A stretch of 44,779 bases of DNA from Flavobacteriales bacterium (GCA_016780385.1 JADHLY010000011.1:1-44779); one strand, 5' to 3'. Shown: positions 1 to 8,832, counted from the first letter of the stretch. Numbers and translations: made by a program. Notes: a model not told the origin generated them from the sequence alone.

Positions 1-649
1 CGGCTGTGGAGAGTTGATGGAAATCCTTGCCATCCCATCGATAAGCGCCCTGATCAGAAGTGGCGAACCAAAGGTCGCCGTTGCGCAGCTGGCGCATGTT
101 CTTCGGCTCATAGCCCGACGTGTTGGTCCGGGGCAAGCTTGGCTCAGGAAGGGGAAAGGCCTCGAACACCCCGTTTACCTCGCGGTGGAATTGTCCTCCC
201 GATTGCACCCAGAGCGCGCCGTCGCGGTCAAAGTAGGGTCGGACCGGGTTGGCAGGAAAACCGACAGGATGGTGGGCTTGCTCGAGCGATTCTCCATCCC
301 ATTTCATCAAGGCCGAACCTGCTCCCATGCTCTCTTCAGCCGATACCATCCACAGATGCCCTTTCGGCCCGATGGTCAAGCCGGTCACCCGGTCACCGAC
401 CAGGCCATCCTCCGCATGGAAATACCGCAACTCCTCCCCATTCCACATCATGGCCCCACTGCCTACCGACCCCAGCCACAGGTTGCCGTTAGCGTCCTCG
501 ATCGGCCCCAGCGGATAGTCCGCGACCTGCCATTTCGCGGTGGAGTCAACCTGCAATTGCACCCCTCGCCCCGCAACTGTTGTTGTCGGCTCGGTGGCCT
601 TTTCACATCCAGCCACCAACAGAACGGACAGAATCAAGATGTGGTTCAT
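1..649 (-). CDS. propeller-type lipoprotein, 5' part only
   Basis: The reading frame starts at the ATG at 649 and runs off the window edge, so about 216 N-terminal residues are visible and the C-terminus is missing. The first residues form a lipoprotein signal peptide with lipobox LVAGC (lipidated Cys15). The visible part then repeats a G-x-LW-type motif four times (GNLWLGS, GHLWMVS, GALWVQS, GDLWFAT), each following a turn and roughly 40-50 residues apart. This pattern is typical of two-component-regulator-propeller (Reg_prop) and related beta-propeller repeats. It is probably an envelope lipoprotein with a propeller fold; no ligand or partner can be inferred. The start lies 19 bp downstream of the terminator that follows tRNA-Glu, so it probably has its own promoter. 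Confidence 0.8.
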   Translation of the reverse strand, partial: MNHILILSVLLVAGCEKATEPTTTVAGRGVQLQVDSTAKWQVADYPLGPIEDANGNLWLGSVGSGAMMWNGEELRYFHAEDGLVGDRVTGLTIGPKGHLWMVSAEESMGAGSALMKWDGESLEQAHHPVGFPANPVRPYFDRDGALWVQSGGQFHREVNGVFEAFPLPEPSLPRTNTSGYEPKNMRQLRNGDLWFATSDQGAYRWDGKDFHQLSTA

Positions 650-667
650 GTGGTCAAGCTAGGCATG

Positions 668-698
668 AAAAAACCCACACCGCGGGGGATGTGGGTTT
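668..698 (-). terminator. Rho-independent terminator after tRNA-Glu
   Basis: A 9-bp perfect stem (671-679 with 690-698) encloses a 10-base loop. On the minus strand it is followed by a run of six T (complement of 668-673). It sits just downstream of the tRNA 3' end at 708 and upstream of the lipoprotein start at 649. Confidence 0.75.
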
Positions 699-707
699 GT
701 CTTTCTG

Positions 708-779
708 TAGCCCGTAGGGGATTCGAACCCCTGCTACCAGGATGAAAACCTGGCGTCCTAACCCCTAGACGAACGGGCC
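708..779 (-). tRNA. tRNA-Glu (anticodon UUC)
   Basis: A complete 72-nt cloverleaf can be folded. The 7-bp acceptor stem has a G-U first pair, the D-arm contains TCTAGGGGTTAGGA, and the 5-bp anticodon stem CCAGG/CCTGG carries loop TTTTCAT with anticodon TTC. The T-arm is AGGGG-TTCGAAT-CCCCT. The discriminator base is A, and CCA is not encoded (the genome reads CAG after it), so the 3' end must be added by CCA transferase. It is a single gene with its own promoter-like element upstream and terminator downstream. Confidence 0.97.
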
Positions 780-789
780 AAAGGGGGCG

Positions 790-819
790 CAAAGATAGTG
801 CGCGAAATGAATCCGGCAA
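790..819 (-). promoter_or_regulatory. Bacteroidota-type promoter of tRNA-Glu
   Basis: On the minus strand TTG (819-817) is separated by 19 bases from TATCTTTG (797-790). This matches the Bacteroidota primary-sigma consensus of a -33 TTTG-like and a -7 TAnnTTTG box. The -7 box ends 10 bases before the tRNA 5' end, so the transcript leader would be only a few bases. Confidence 0.6.
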
Positions 820-836
820 GTGCGCCGAATAAAAGC

Positions 837-1310
837 TCAGCCGAGGTAGGCGCGGTACATCCAGACCAGCTTTTCCTGCTCGCGGATGTAGTCGCTCATG
901 AGGGCGTGAGTCCCTTCATCGCCGGCCTCACTAGAGAGGTGGAGCAGCGCGCGTTCGCGCAGCAGGATGACGCTGAAGGCGGCTACACAGTGCTTGAGGG
1001 CCTCGACCCCGTCGGCGACATCCTTGATCACGGGAACCTTGCTGACGGCGAGGTATTCCTCGTGGGTGTGGGTCGGATGGCCTCCGAGGGTCAGGACGCG
1101 CTCAGCGACCTCATCAATCTTGAGCTGCAAGTCCGTGTAGAGCTCCTCGAACTTGGCGTGGAGCTCGAAAAACGCCTTACCGCGGATGTTCCAGTGGAAT
1201 CCGCGCGCGTTCATGTAGAAGACCGTGAGGTCGGCCAAGAGGTCGTTGAGGCCGGCGGAGAGCTGGGCGGCCGCTTCGGCATTCAGTCCGATGGGTGTCG
1301 TCGTGTCCAT
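837..1310 (-). CDS. dps: Dps-family ferritin-like DNA protection protein
   Basis: A 157-residue four-helix-bundle protein of the Dps (starvation/oxidative stress) family. Such proteins form a dodecamer that oxidises Fe(II), usually with peroxide, and stores the iron, shielding DNA. The inter-subunit ferroxidase ligands have the family spacing: His39 (in GFHWNIRG), His51, an acidic residue at 55 (Glu where Listeria Dps has Asp), Asp66 and Glu70 (DEVAER). The length is normal. There is no long basic N-terminal tail, so direct DNA binding through such a tail is not suggested. It follows proS with a 41-bp gap on the same strand and may be co-transcribed with it or have its own promoter there; I could not find a convincing -7 box. 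Confidence 0.93.
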   Translation of the reverse strand: MDTTTPIGLNAEAAAQLSAGLNDLLADLTVFYMNARGFHWNIRGKAFFELHAKFEELYTDLQLKIDEVAERVLTLGGHPTHTHEEYLAVSKVPVIKDVADGVEALKHCVAAFSVILLRERALLHLSSEAGDEGTHALMSDYIREQEKLVWMYRAYLG

Positions 1311-1351
1311 ATCGAATCAACGTGGGGTTCGCAGTGAATGTTCTGCTCCAC

Positions 1352-2821
1352 TCAATAAGCCCGTGCGAACAAGACACGGCGGGCACTGGGGTTGCCCGTG
1401 CGGATGCAGGTGCCCGGTGTCGCGTCGCCGTTCAATGGGATGCACCGGATGGTCGCCTTGGTTTCTTTCTTGATGCGCTCCTCGGTTTCGGCCGTGCCGT
1501 CCCAGTGGGCGCTCAAGAAACCGCCGTCCTCGAGGGCTGCGGTGAACTCCTCCCAGGTATTGACCTCGCGGGTGCCCTGCTCCATGCGGGTGCGGGCACG
1601 CTCGAGCAAACCGTCCTGTATTTCGACCAGCAATTGCTTCACATGCTCCACGATTTGATCTGCGGGGATGAACGCCTTCTCACCGGTGTCGCGGCGGGCA
1701 ACCTCCACGGTGCCGTTTTCTGCGTCACGCGGGCCGATGGCCAAGCGCACTGGGACGCCTTTGAGTTCGTACTCCGCAAACTTCCATCCTGAGCGCTTGG
1801 TGTCGTCATCGTCGAGCTTCACACGCAGTCCGGCGGACTTGAGGTCGTCACGCAGCTTTTCGCAGGCCGTATTGACCACGGCATTGGCCTCGCCTCCTTT
1901 CTGGATGGGTACGATGACCGCCTCGATGGGGGCCAACTTCGGTGGCACCACGAGGCCCTTGTCGTCGCTGTGTGTCATGATGAGCGCGCCCATCAGACGG
2001 GTGGAGACGCCCCAGCTGGACGCCCAGACAAACTCTTTGCCGCCATCCTTGGTGGCGAAGGTCACGTCGAAGGCCTTGGCGAAGTTCTGCCCGAGGAAGT
2101 GGCTCGTGCCCGCTTGAAGGGCCTTGCCGTCCTGCATCATCGCCTCGATGCAGAATGTGTCATCGGCACCAGCGAAGCGCTCGCTTTCGGTCTTTACGCC
2201 GCGCACCACCGGCATGGCCATCCATCCTTCTGCGAAGTCTGCGTAGACGTGGAGCATCTTCTCCGCTTCCTCCATCGCTTCGGCCTTGGTGGCGTGGGCG
2301 GTGTGGCCCTCTTGCCACAGGAATTCAGTGGTGCGCAGGAAGAGGCGTGTGCGCATCTCCCAGCGGACCACATTGGCCCACTGGTTGACGAGCAATGGCA
2401 GGTCCCGGTAACTCTGAATCCAATTCTTGTAGGTCTTCCAGATGATGGTCTCCGATGTAGGGCGCACGATGAGCTCCTCTTCGAGCTTCGCGTCGGGATC
2501 CACAATGACCCCTTCACCATCGGGGTCATTTTTGAGGCGGTAGTGCGTCACGACGGCACATTCCTTGGCAAACCCTTCCACGTGGGCAGCCTCCTTGCTC
2601 AAGTAGCTCTTGGGGATGAACAGCGGGAAGTAAGCGTTGACGTGACCCGTGTCTTTGAACTTGCCGTCCAAGACCTCTTTCATGCGCTCCCAAATGGCAA
2701 ATCCGTAGGGCTTGATGACCATGCACCCCTTGACATCGCTGTGCTGGGCGAGGTCCGCCTCAACGACGATTTCATTGTACCACTTGGAGTAATCCTGTTC
2801 TCTTGAGGTCAGCTTGGCCAT
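1352..2821 (-). CDS. proS: prolyl-tRNA synthetase (archaeal/eukaryotic type)
   Basis: A 489-residue class II aminoacyl-tRNA synthetase that charges tRNA-Pro. The N-terminus ([14 protein letters not shown]), the RPTSE loop at 120-124, the motif-2 strand-loop-strand (VRWEMRTR...[10 protein letters not shown]), the anticodon-binding domain after about residue 290 and a C-terminal Tyr all fit the short ProRS type lacking the bacterial editing insertion. This type is usual in Bacteroidota. The frame is open 20 codons further upstream, but family similarity begins at MAKLTSREQ, so the start is set at 2821. In the C-terminal domain the zinc cysteines I recall from the Thermus enzyme are mostly missing: [10 protein letters not shown] occupies the first pair, and only Cys472 of the second CxxC remains. 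Confidence 0.96.
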   Translation of the reverse strand: MAKLTSREQDYSKWYNEIVVEADLAQHSDVKGCMVIKPYGFAIWERMKEVLDGKFKDTGHVNAYFPLFIPKSYLSKEAAHVEGFAKECAVVTHYRLKNDPDGEGVIVDPDAKLEEELIVRPTSETIIWKTYKNWIQSYRDLPLLVNQWANVVRWEMRTRLFLRTTEFLWQEGHTAHATKAEAMEEAEKMLHVYADFAEGWMAMPVVRGVKTESERFAGADDTFCIEAMMQDGKALQAGTSHFLGQNFAKAFDVTFATKDGGKEFVWASSWGVSTRLMGALIMTHSDDKGLVVPPKLAPIEAVIVPIQKGGEANAVVNTACEKLRDDLKSAGLRVKLDDDDTKRSGWKFAEYELKGVPVRLAIGPRDAENGTVEVARRDTGEKAFIPADQIVEHVKQLLVEIQDGLLERARTRMEQGTREVNTWEEFTAALEDGGFLSAHWDGTAETEERIKKETKATIRCIPLNGDATPGTCIRTGNPSARRVLFARAY

Positions 2822-2910
2822 GTCTTGACTTTTGGTACGGTGTTTGCTTCTGAAAGGCGTAGAGGCGCGAAAATACGCCACCCATCGTGGTCAACCGTGC
2901 CCCCAACATA

Positions 2911-2940
2911 TTGCAACTCCGGTCATTCAACGTAATTTCC
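2911..2940 (+). promoter_or_regulatory. putative Bacteroidota-type promoter
   Basis: TTG (2911-2913), 19 bases, then TAATTTCC (2933-2940), the same spacing as at tRNA-Glu but with the last two bases of TAnnTTTG changed. The box ends 8 bases before the ATG of the following lipoprotein gene, so any transcript would have almost no 5' leader. Confidence 0.4.
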
Positions 2941-2948
2941 AACTGTCC

Positions 2949-4202
2949 ATGAAAGCATTTCACATCTCCCTCCTCGCCGCCATGCCCCTCTGCTGGGCTT
3001 CCTGCACCACCGGGCTTGACCTTGTGGGCGAACGCTACGTGGAAACCGATGAGTTCTACCTCGCAGGCGGAGAGTCACATATTGGAGATGAAGCCATCGA
3101 CGAAGCCCGCTATGGGCAATGGATGGACGAATACGACGAGTACAGCGATGGCGACTTCGACGACCCCTATGCTGGCCAGATGATCGGGGCATCCCGAAGC
3201 CAGCTTTGGAACCGCTACACGCCCGGATGGGCAGGAGGGTTCAACAGTGGCTTTGGCAACCCTTACTGCTATGGAAATCCCTATGGCTCAGCCAGCATGG
3301 GCAGTAATGGTGGCTTGTACAACTTTGGCACCACGACATACGGCCATAGCAACATGGCCTTCATGAACGGATTTGACGCCTGGGGCAACCCCATTGGCGG
3401 TTTCGGCAATGCTGGATGGGGCTACGGAAACCCCTATGGCATGGGAGGTATAGGCGGCAACGGATGGGGCTATGACCCCTGGGGCGGCGGCTATTGGGGC
3501 ACCCCCCAACCCGGTTATTTCGGTGGGCACTATGGTTACGGATACAATCCGTATTTCGGCAACCTCGGTGCCTATGGCAATCCATGGGCAGGCAATGGCG
3601 CTTACAACAATGCCTCTGGGGGCATGATCGTCAGCACCCCACCTCGCCCCCGACCCAGTCTGGGGCAGTTTACCGGCATCTACGGAGGACCAACTGCAGG
3701 AAACGGCGGACAAGCCGGTGATGGGAGCGCAGACGACAACGGCTCGGCACCAGCGGTATCCCGGACCACAGAAAGGGCCAATGCCGACAACAAGCGGTCT
3801 GAAAACCAGCGCATCCGCGCGGAACGCCAGCGCATCCAAAAGGAGCGGGAATCTGCCCAGCGAGATGCCCTTCAGCGCCAGCGTGAAGCACGCGATGCCC
3901 AGCACATCGCGCAAGAGCGCGAGCGCCAGCAGCGTCAGGAGGTCCGCGAAATCCGCCGCGAATCCAGCAGGGAAGACCGCAACAGCTGGACCCCTTCCCG
4001 CTCAGGTTCTGACGACAGTGCGCCCCGTTATACTGCCCCTCGCCAGGAACGCAGCACACCGAGCCGCGACACCAACATCAGCCCTCCCCCGCCGAGCCAG
4101 AACAACTCCACGCGTGAGCGCCCGAGCCAGAACAGCCGGCCCACTTCTCCCCGTCCTTCCAACAGCCGTGGCGGCTCCAGCCGCGGCGGCCGTGGCGGTT
4201 GA
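2949..4202 (+). CDS. Gly/Asn/Tyr-rich low-complexity lipoprotein
   Basis: A 417-residue protein of unknown function. The N-terminus (MKAFHISLLAAMPLCWASC) is a lipoprotein-like signal; the lipobox WASC is slightly atypical at -3. After an acidic segment (Asp/Glu/Tyr-rich, about residues 25-75) comes a region of about 160 residues built from irregular GNPYG / GYGNPY / GGYWG motifs, rich in Gly, Asn, Tyr, Trp and Phe. The C-terminal third is highly charged (Arg/Gln/Glu, ERQRIQKERESAQR style, probably coiled coil) and ends in a Ser/Pro/Arg/Gly tail. No catalytic domain is recognisable. The ATG at 2949 is chosen because it starts the signal peptide; the frame is open to 2832. A FadL-like outer-membrane gene follows after 11 bp, so the two are probably co-transcribed. 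Confidence 0.8.
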   Translation: MKAFHISLLAAMPLCWASCTTGLDLVGERYVETDEFYLAGGESHIGDEAIDEARYGQWMDEYDEYSDGDFDDPYAGQMIGASRSQLWNRYTPGWAGGFNSGFGNPYCYGNPYGSASMGSNGGLYNFGTTTYGHSNMAFMNGFDAWGNPIGGFGNAGWGYGNPYGMGGIGGNGWGYDPWGGGYWGTPQPGYFGGHYGYGYNPYFGNLGAYGNPWAGNGAYNNASGGMIVSTPPRPRPSLGQFTGIYGGPTAGNGGQAGDGSADDNGSAPAVSRTTERANADNKRSENQRIRAERQRIQKERESAQRDALQRQREARDAQHIAQERERQQRQEVREIRRESSREDRNSWTPSRSGSDDSAPRYTAPRQERSTPSRDTNISPPPPSQNNSTRERPSQNSRPTSPRPSNSRGGSSRGGRGG

Positions 4203-4213
4203 TTTCATTGGTG

Positions 4214-5710
4214 ATGAAGATGACGAATGTGAGACAAGGACTGACCGTCCTGTTGATGACGTGTGCCTTGGGGGCAACCGGTCAAGGGTTGGCGGATGTG
4301 ATGCAGTATAGCCGGCAAGACCCGCTGGGCTCGGCCCGCACGATGGGGATGGGGGGAGCCATGACGGCCTTGGGCGCTGACTTGGGATCGATTTGGTCCA
4401 ACCCCGCCGGACTGGGCATGTACCGTTCGAGCGACCTCTCATTTAGCCTGGGCATCGGGGCAGGTGGCGCCCGAACGGACTACCTCGGGACCCGCAATGT
4501 CGCGGCTGAGCCCCATGCCATAGTGGGACAATTGGGGGTCGCATTGACCATGCCCATGCTCAGCACGGACTTTAAGCGCAGCACCTTTGCTGTGGCCTAC
4601 ACCCCCCTCAAGGACTTCCACCAACGGGCCATCTGGTCGGGAGAAGCTGAGGGTGAGAGCATTACCAGTCAATTCGCCCAACAGGCCAACGGAACCAGTT
4701 TCGACAGCCTCTGGTATTACCACCCCTTCGATGCCGAACTCGCCTGGTACACTTACCTGATCGATACGGTCGGAGGATCCGCCAACCAATATGCACCCGC
4801 CTTCACCAACGACGAGGTGACGCAGGAGTTGAGGCGAGACCGGTCCGGCCGCATGGGAGAGACCACCATCGGTTTCGGCACGAGCTATCGGGACCAGTTG
4901 CACATCGGGCTTTCCGTGGGCATCGTCTCCACAGAAATGAACCGCGTCGACGTTTATCGGGAGAGCAAGATTTCGGGACCTTCTTCCCTCCAGGAGCTCA
5001 GTCTCAACGACCGTCTTGAAATTTCAGGCTCAGGCGCGTACTGGTCATTCGGCCTCATCCTGCAGCCCAAAGCCACGCCCATCCGACTCGGATGGAGTTA
5101 CCGCAGTGGCACAGTGTTGAGTATCGAGGACTTTTATCAGGTGGATGCCACCGCACAGTTTGCCGGCAGCGGCAGCTTCGAAGCCGGCAGCCCCAGCAGT
5201 TTTGTGGAGTACCGCATCCGGACCCCACGCCGCCATCAACTGGGGTTCAGCTGGACTTTGGGTAAGGTGGCCGTAATCAGCGTGGACTACGGACAGACCA
5301 ATTATGCGCAAGCGGAGTTCATGTCAGAAGACTTCAGCGCGCAGGATGTGAACCGCATTCAGGACGGCATCACAGACGACTTCACATTGGAACAACAGTA
5401 CCGTGCCGGACTAGAACTGAGGGTACAGGACGAGCTGCGCTTCCGGATTGGAGGCGGCTGGCGCTCTGCCGCAGCTGCACCATTGACCAATCCATTTGGC
5501 GATGCCGATGGGTCCCTGATCGAAGACAGTGGCACCATGGGGCACGCCTCCCTCGGCGGAGAATACAGGGTGGACAACTGGTACGCTGGGGCGACCTACC
5601 GCCACACGTCCACAGCAGACGGTCGCCGCCTCTATGGCCTCGGCCCGGAGGTCGCCACAGGACGCACAGGGTTGGGCCTGCTGATGCTGACCATTGGAGC
5701 GCGGTATTGA
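4214..5710 (+). CDS. FadL/OMPP1-like outer-membrane beta-barrel protein
   Basis: A 498-residue protein with a signal peptide ending near GATGQG. The mature N-terminus reads SARTMGMGGAMTALGADLGSIWSNPAGLGMYRSSDLSF. This matches the conserved start of the OMPP1/FadL/TodX-like family in Bacteroidota (glycine-rich MGGA, then NPAGLG). The remainder is amphipathic strands with a typical barrel end (LLMLTIGARY). Family members transport hydrophobic compounds across the outer membrane; the substrate here is unknown. A TTG at 4199 could extend the frame by five codons and overlap the upstream stop, but the ATG at 4214 directly precedes the signal sequence. Confidence 0.85.
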   Translation: MKMTNVRQGLTVLLMTCALGATGQGLADVMQYSRQDPLGSARTMGMGGAMTALGADLGSIWSNPAGLGMYRSSDLSFSLGIGAGGARTDYLGTRNVAAEPHAIVGQLGVALTMPMLSTDFKRSTFAVAYTPLKDFHQRAIWSGEAEGESITSQFAQQANGTSFDSLWYYHPFDAELAWYTYLIDTVGGSANQYAPAFTNDEVTQELRRDRSGRMGETTIGFGTSYRDQLHIGLSVGIVSTEMNRVDVYRESKISGPSSLQELSLNDRLEISGSGAYWSFGLILQPKATPIRLGWSYRSGTVLSIEDFYQVDATAQFAGSGSFEAGSPSSFVEYRIRTPRRHQLGFSWTLGKVAVISVDYGQTNYAQAEFMSEDFSAQDVNRIQDGITDDFTLEQQYRAGLELRVQDELRFRIGGGWRSAAAAPLTNPFGDADGSLIEDSGTMGHASLGGEYRVDNWYAGATYRHTSTADGRRLYGLGPEVATGRTGLGLLMLTIGARY

Positions 5711-5745
5711 CCGCGTATCTGTAAAGGTTAGTCAGGCGAAGTGAA

Positions 5746-6546
5746 TCAGGCCTTGGCCGTCTTCAACTTCTTCTGGACGGCCTTATCCATCTTTTCGGCT
5801 TCCTCCAAAGCGAGCTCCTCGTCCACAAGGATGCGGCCGCTGTGCTCGTCCACGAGGATGCGCTTGCGGGCGCTGACATCGAGGATGCGCTGTGGTGGAA
5901 TCTTGATGAAGCTACCGGCACTGGCCTCGCGCTCGATGGGCACCACGGCCATGCCGTTTTTGGCGCCGCCACGGATGCGGAGGTAGGCTTGCAGCAGGCG
6001 ATCGTCGATGCTCTCTGCCATCTCTCCGCTCATCGTGTTGAGGATCTCCTCCTCCGCACGGGTCTCGGCGATGATTTCATCGAGTTCCGCACGCTTGGCC
6101 TCCAAATCTGCGGAACGCGTGTCATACTTGACCTGCACCTCAGCAATGATTTCGGCTTTCTGCTCGGACTGCGCCTCGGCCTCGCGGATGCGCTTCTCAG
6201 AAAGTTGGATCTCGAGGCTCTGGTATTCGATTTCTTTGTTGAGCGACTCAAACTCCCGGTTGTTCCGGACGCTGTTTTGCTGCTCTTCAAAGCGCTTGAT
6301 CGCAGCACCAGAATCGATGATGGATTCTTTGCGCTCGCGGATCTTGGACTTGACGTCTTCGGCCTCAGCCTGGAGACGCTCCAAACGGGACTTCAGTCCA
6401 GCCAGTTCATCTTCGAGATCTTCGACTTCAAGGGGCAACTCTCCACGCACCACGCGCAAGCGGTCGATGCGGCTGTCGATCAATTGGAGGTCGTAAAGCG
6501 CCCTGAGCTTTTCCTCTGCGCTCGTTGCTTTGGTCTTCTTGGCCAT
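5746..6546 (-). CDS. coiled-coil protein of the C4 zinc-ribbon family, cysteines lost
   Basis: A 266-residue protein. Residues 1-185 are a long charged coiled coil, including the family's QNSVRNNREFESLNKEIE segment. The C-terminal module is the zf-RING_7/DUF164-type ribbon. The ribbon scaffold is clear (AVVPIER, then FIKIPPQ, then GRILVDEE), but the four zinc-binding cysteine positions read Ser209, Ser212, Asp233 and Ser236, keeping the CxxC-x20-CxxC spacing. Base-level translation of 5821-5940 confirms this and there is no frameshift. The stop of the upstream Nif3-family gene overlaps this ATG by one base (TGATG), so translation is coupled. Pairing of these two families is common in bacteria. 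The molecular role is unknown. Confidence 0.87.
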   Translation of the reverse strand: MAKKTKATSAEEKLRALYDLQLIDSRIDRLRVVRGELPLEVEDLEDELAGLKSRLERLQAEAEDVKSKIRERKESIIDSGAAIKRFEEQQNSVRNNREFESLNKEIEYQSLEIQLSEKRIREAEAQSEQKAEIIAEVQVKYDTRSADLEAKRAELDEIIAETRAEEEILNTMSGEMAESIDDRLLQAYLRIRGGAKNGMAVVPIEREASAGSFIKIPPQRILDVSARKRILVDEHSGRILVDEELALEEAEKMDKAVQKKLKTAKA

Positions 6547-7652
6547 CAGGATACGTGAATGGGGTTGGTTCGAACTTCCGACAAAAGGACTGCGAAATTA
6601 GGGAATCCATCCTTGAGGTTAGCCAATTGATCCACAAGCCATTGAGATATCCCTCCTTCGGCCTCAGCGTGACCTATGTCCGCAATGGTGATTCGCCCCT
6701 CTGTACCGAAGAATTCATGGTATTTGAAGTCCGATGACAGGAACACATCCGCTCCTGCGCGCATGGCGTCAGATAGGAGGAAACTGCCTGTGCCTCCGCA
6801 CAATGCGACCTTGCGAATCGGGCTTTTTGGCGGGTTTGTGTGGCGGATCACGGGAGCACCAAAGGCCGATTTGACCCTGGCCACGAAATCTTCCCATCCG
6901 ACGGGCTCTGCAAAAGTCCCGACGCCCCCACTGCCGGCTGTCGGATGCGCATTGTCGAGCAAAACCACATCATGGGCCACCTCTTCGTAGGGGTGCGCAG
7001 CGCGCATGGCGGCCAAAATGCGGCCCACGTTCCACCGCTCGGCCACCATCTCGATCCGTGTTTCCTCCTCGCGGTGCTGCTCTCCCATACGGCCCACAAA
7101 TGGGCTGGCCCCTTCCCCCGCGCGGAAGGTCCCTTGGCCTTCGTGGCTGAAACTGCATTCGTCATATCGACCAATTCGGCCGCCACCAGCATTGAACATG
7201 GACTGTCGCACCGCATCGGCATGGGCAGAGGGCGCGAACGTCACGATCTTGGCCAAGGTCCCTTGGGCAGGCCGCAAGACCTTCATGCCTTCCAGGCCGA
7301 GCTTACGGCACATCATGGCGTTGACGCCGTGGGCGACGTTGTCGAGGTTGGTGTGGATGGCATAGAGCCCAATGCCCGCGCGCAGGGCCGCCATCACGGT
7401 ACGCTCCACCTGATCACGGCCCGTAAGGCGTTTCATGGGCCGGAAGACAATGGGGTGGTGCGAGACGATGAGTCCTACCCCGCAAGCCTTGGCCTCTTCC
7501 ACCACTTCCTCGGTCACATCGAGCGAGACCAACACCTTGTCCACCTCGGCGTGCGGTTCTCCAACGAGCAAACCACTGTTGTCGTAATCCTCCTGCAGTG
7601 CTGGGGGCGCGAGACGCTCCAGGGCGTCGATGATGTGTTGAATTTGCGGCAT
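6546..7652 (-). CDS. Nif3-like dinuclear metal-centre protein (DUF34)
   Basis: A 368-residue protein of the Nif3/YbgI/YqfO family, whose members form hexameric rings with a two-metal site and have no firmly established reaction. Likely metal ligands are His65 and His66 (VSHHP), His100 and Asp104 (HTNLD), and His328 with Glu332 (IGHAEAE). The length exceeds the roughly 250-residue minimal form because of a central PII/CutA-like insertion between about residues 125 and 235 (including the ending AAHPYEEVAHDVV), as in Bacillus YqfO. The frame stays open upstream to 8153 through lpxK antisense sequence; family similarity starts at MPQIQHIIDAL, so the start is 7652. It is divergent from lpxK across about 60 bp and overlaps the next gene. 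Confidence 0.93.
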   Translation of the reverse strand: MPQIQHIIDALERLAPPALQEDYDNSGLLVGEPHAEVDKVLVSLDVTEEVVEEAKACGVGLIVSHHPIVFRPMKRLTGRDQVERTVMAALRAGIGLYAIHTNLDNVAHGVNAMMCRKLGLEGMKVLRPAQGTLAKIVTFAPSAHADAVRQSMFNAGGGRIGRYDECSFSHEGQGTFRAGEGASPFVGRMGEQHREEETRIEMVAERWNVGRILAAMRAAHPYEEVAHDVVLLDNAHPTAGSGGVGTFAEPVGWEDFVARVKSAFGAPVIRHTNPPKSPIRKVALCGGTGSFLLSDAMRAGADVFLSSDFKYHEFFGTEGRITIADIGHAEAEGGISQWLVDQLANLKDGFPNFAVLLSEVRTNPIHVS

Positions 7653-7713
7653 GTTGTGATTTTCCTGTACCCAAGACGGGGCAATCCAATGCAATGTGGC
7701 AATTTCGCCAACG

Positions 7714-8829
7714 ATGGCCACGTACCGCACAAACAAGTCTCCACAATCCTCCATCGATACGGTTCGCCTGTCGCTGCGGGACCGCTGGTGGTGGGCTCCA
7801 GCCGCGGCCTTGTTCAAGGCAGCTGTGCGGCTGCGGCACCGCGCCTTCGATGTGGGCCTCAAGCGCGCCAAACCCGGTTCCCTTCCGGCTGTGGTACTGG
7901 GCAACATCACGGTGGGCGGCACCGGCAAGACCCCCCATGTCATGTCCTTGATGCAAGCCTTGTCTGCGGCCCATCCCGACCGCAAGTGGGCCATTCTTTC
8001 GCGGGGATACGGCCGTAAAACCAAGGGATACCTCACCGTGGACCGCGAGGGGTCTGCCGAGGAGTTTGGCGATGAACCTTTGGAACTCGCCCGGCGCTTC
8101 CCCAAGGCGACCGTAGCCGTTTGTGAAGACCGACTCGCCGGCATTGCCGCCATTCAAGCAGCAGGCAAGGCAGATGCCGTGCTCTTGGATGATGGATTCC
8201 AGCACCGACGGCTGAAACCGGCTTTCTCCATTGTATTGGTCGACATGACCCAGCCTGTCGATCGGGACTACTTCCTGCCGAGGGGACGGCTGAGGGACCT
8301 GCCCGAACGTTTGACTGCTGCTGATGCCATCATCATCACGCGGTGTCCTGATGTCCTGACCAAGGGGGACCTGCGCCTCTGGCGACACCGGCTCAACTTG
8401 CGGCCCGAGCAAATGCTGCTGCACACCGGCACCATGGTGGAAGGCATCCGCGATCTGCATACCAAGCGCTTTTCAGCCTGGCCGCGGAAGTGCATCGCCG
8501 TGTCGGGCATCGCCCACCCTGCACAATTTGAATCTAGCCTTTCCCGCAACTGTGGCGTAGCGCGACATTTCGCCTACGCCGATCACCACCCGTTCACTCC
8601 GGAGGAAGCGCTTCAATGGCAGAAAGCCCTGGAAGAAGAGGCGGGTGCTGAGGCCATCATCACCACCGAAAAGGACGCTGCACGGATGCGTGCCATGGTC
8701 CTGCCCGAAAACCTGACCGTGCTGGTGTTGGGCATGCAAGTCAAATGGTGGGATGAGGATGCCCTCCGCGGGCTGTTGACTTCCATTGACAAGCGGGTTG
8801 AGTCTTCGGGTCCTGACTCGGATATTTGA
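7714..8829 (+). CDS. lpxK: tetraacyldisaccharide 4'-kinase (lipid A synthesis)
   Basis: A 371-residue inner-membrane-associated kinase that phosphorylates the 4' position of the lipid A disaccharide. The P-loop is at 63-73 (GNITVGGTGKT), followed by SRGYGRK, the acidic FGDEP segment and the family signature LDDGFQHRRL. The C-terminal part has TTEKDAAR. Hydrophobic residues near 25-40 (WWWAPAAALF) fit the membrane-anchoring helix. A GTG at 7696 would add six codons; the ATG at 7714 is preferred. It is the first gene of a three-gene plus-strand operon with the TlpA-like lipoprotein (3-bp gap) and lpxH. A second lipid A enzyme two genes downstream supports the call. Confidence 0.96.
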   Translation: MATYRTNKSPQSSIDTVRLSLRDRWWWAPAAALFKAAVRLRHRAFDVGLKRAKPGSLPAVVLGNITVGGTGKTPHVMSLMQALSAAHPDRKWAILSRGYGRKTKGYLTVDREGSAEEFGDEPLELARRFPKATVAVCEDRLAGIAAIQAAGKADAVLLDDGFQHRRLKPAFSIVLVDMTQPVDRDYFLPRGRLRDLPERLTAADAIIITRCPDVLTKGDLRLWRHRLNLRPEQMLLHTGTMVEGIRDLHTKRFSAWPRKCIAVSGIAHPAQFESSLSRNCGVARHFAYADHHPFTPEEALQWQKALEEEAGAEAIITTEKDAARMRAMVLPENLTVLVLGMQVKWWDEDALRGLLTSIDKRVESSGPDSDI

Positions 8830-8832
8830 AGC

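Noticed and set aside
14-745. Plus-strand open frame of about 240 codons at the window start
   Set aside because: It runs antisense through a lipoprotein with a clear signal peptide and propeller motifs, and then through the terminator and tRNA-Glu.
6840-8018. Plus-strand open frame of about 390 codons across the Nif3-family gene and the start of lpxK
   Set aside because: It is antisense to Nif3 with His/Gln/Arg-rich nonsense composition, while both overlapped genes have intact family motifs.
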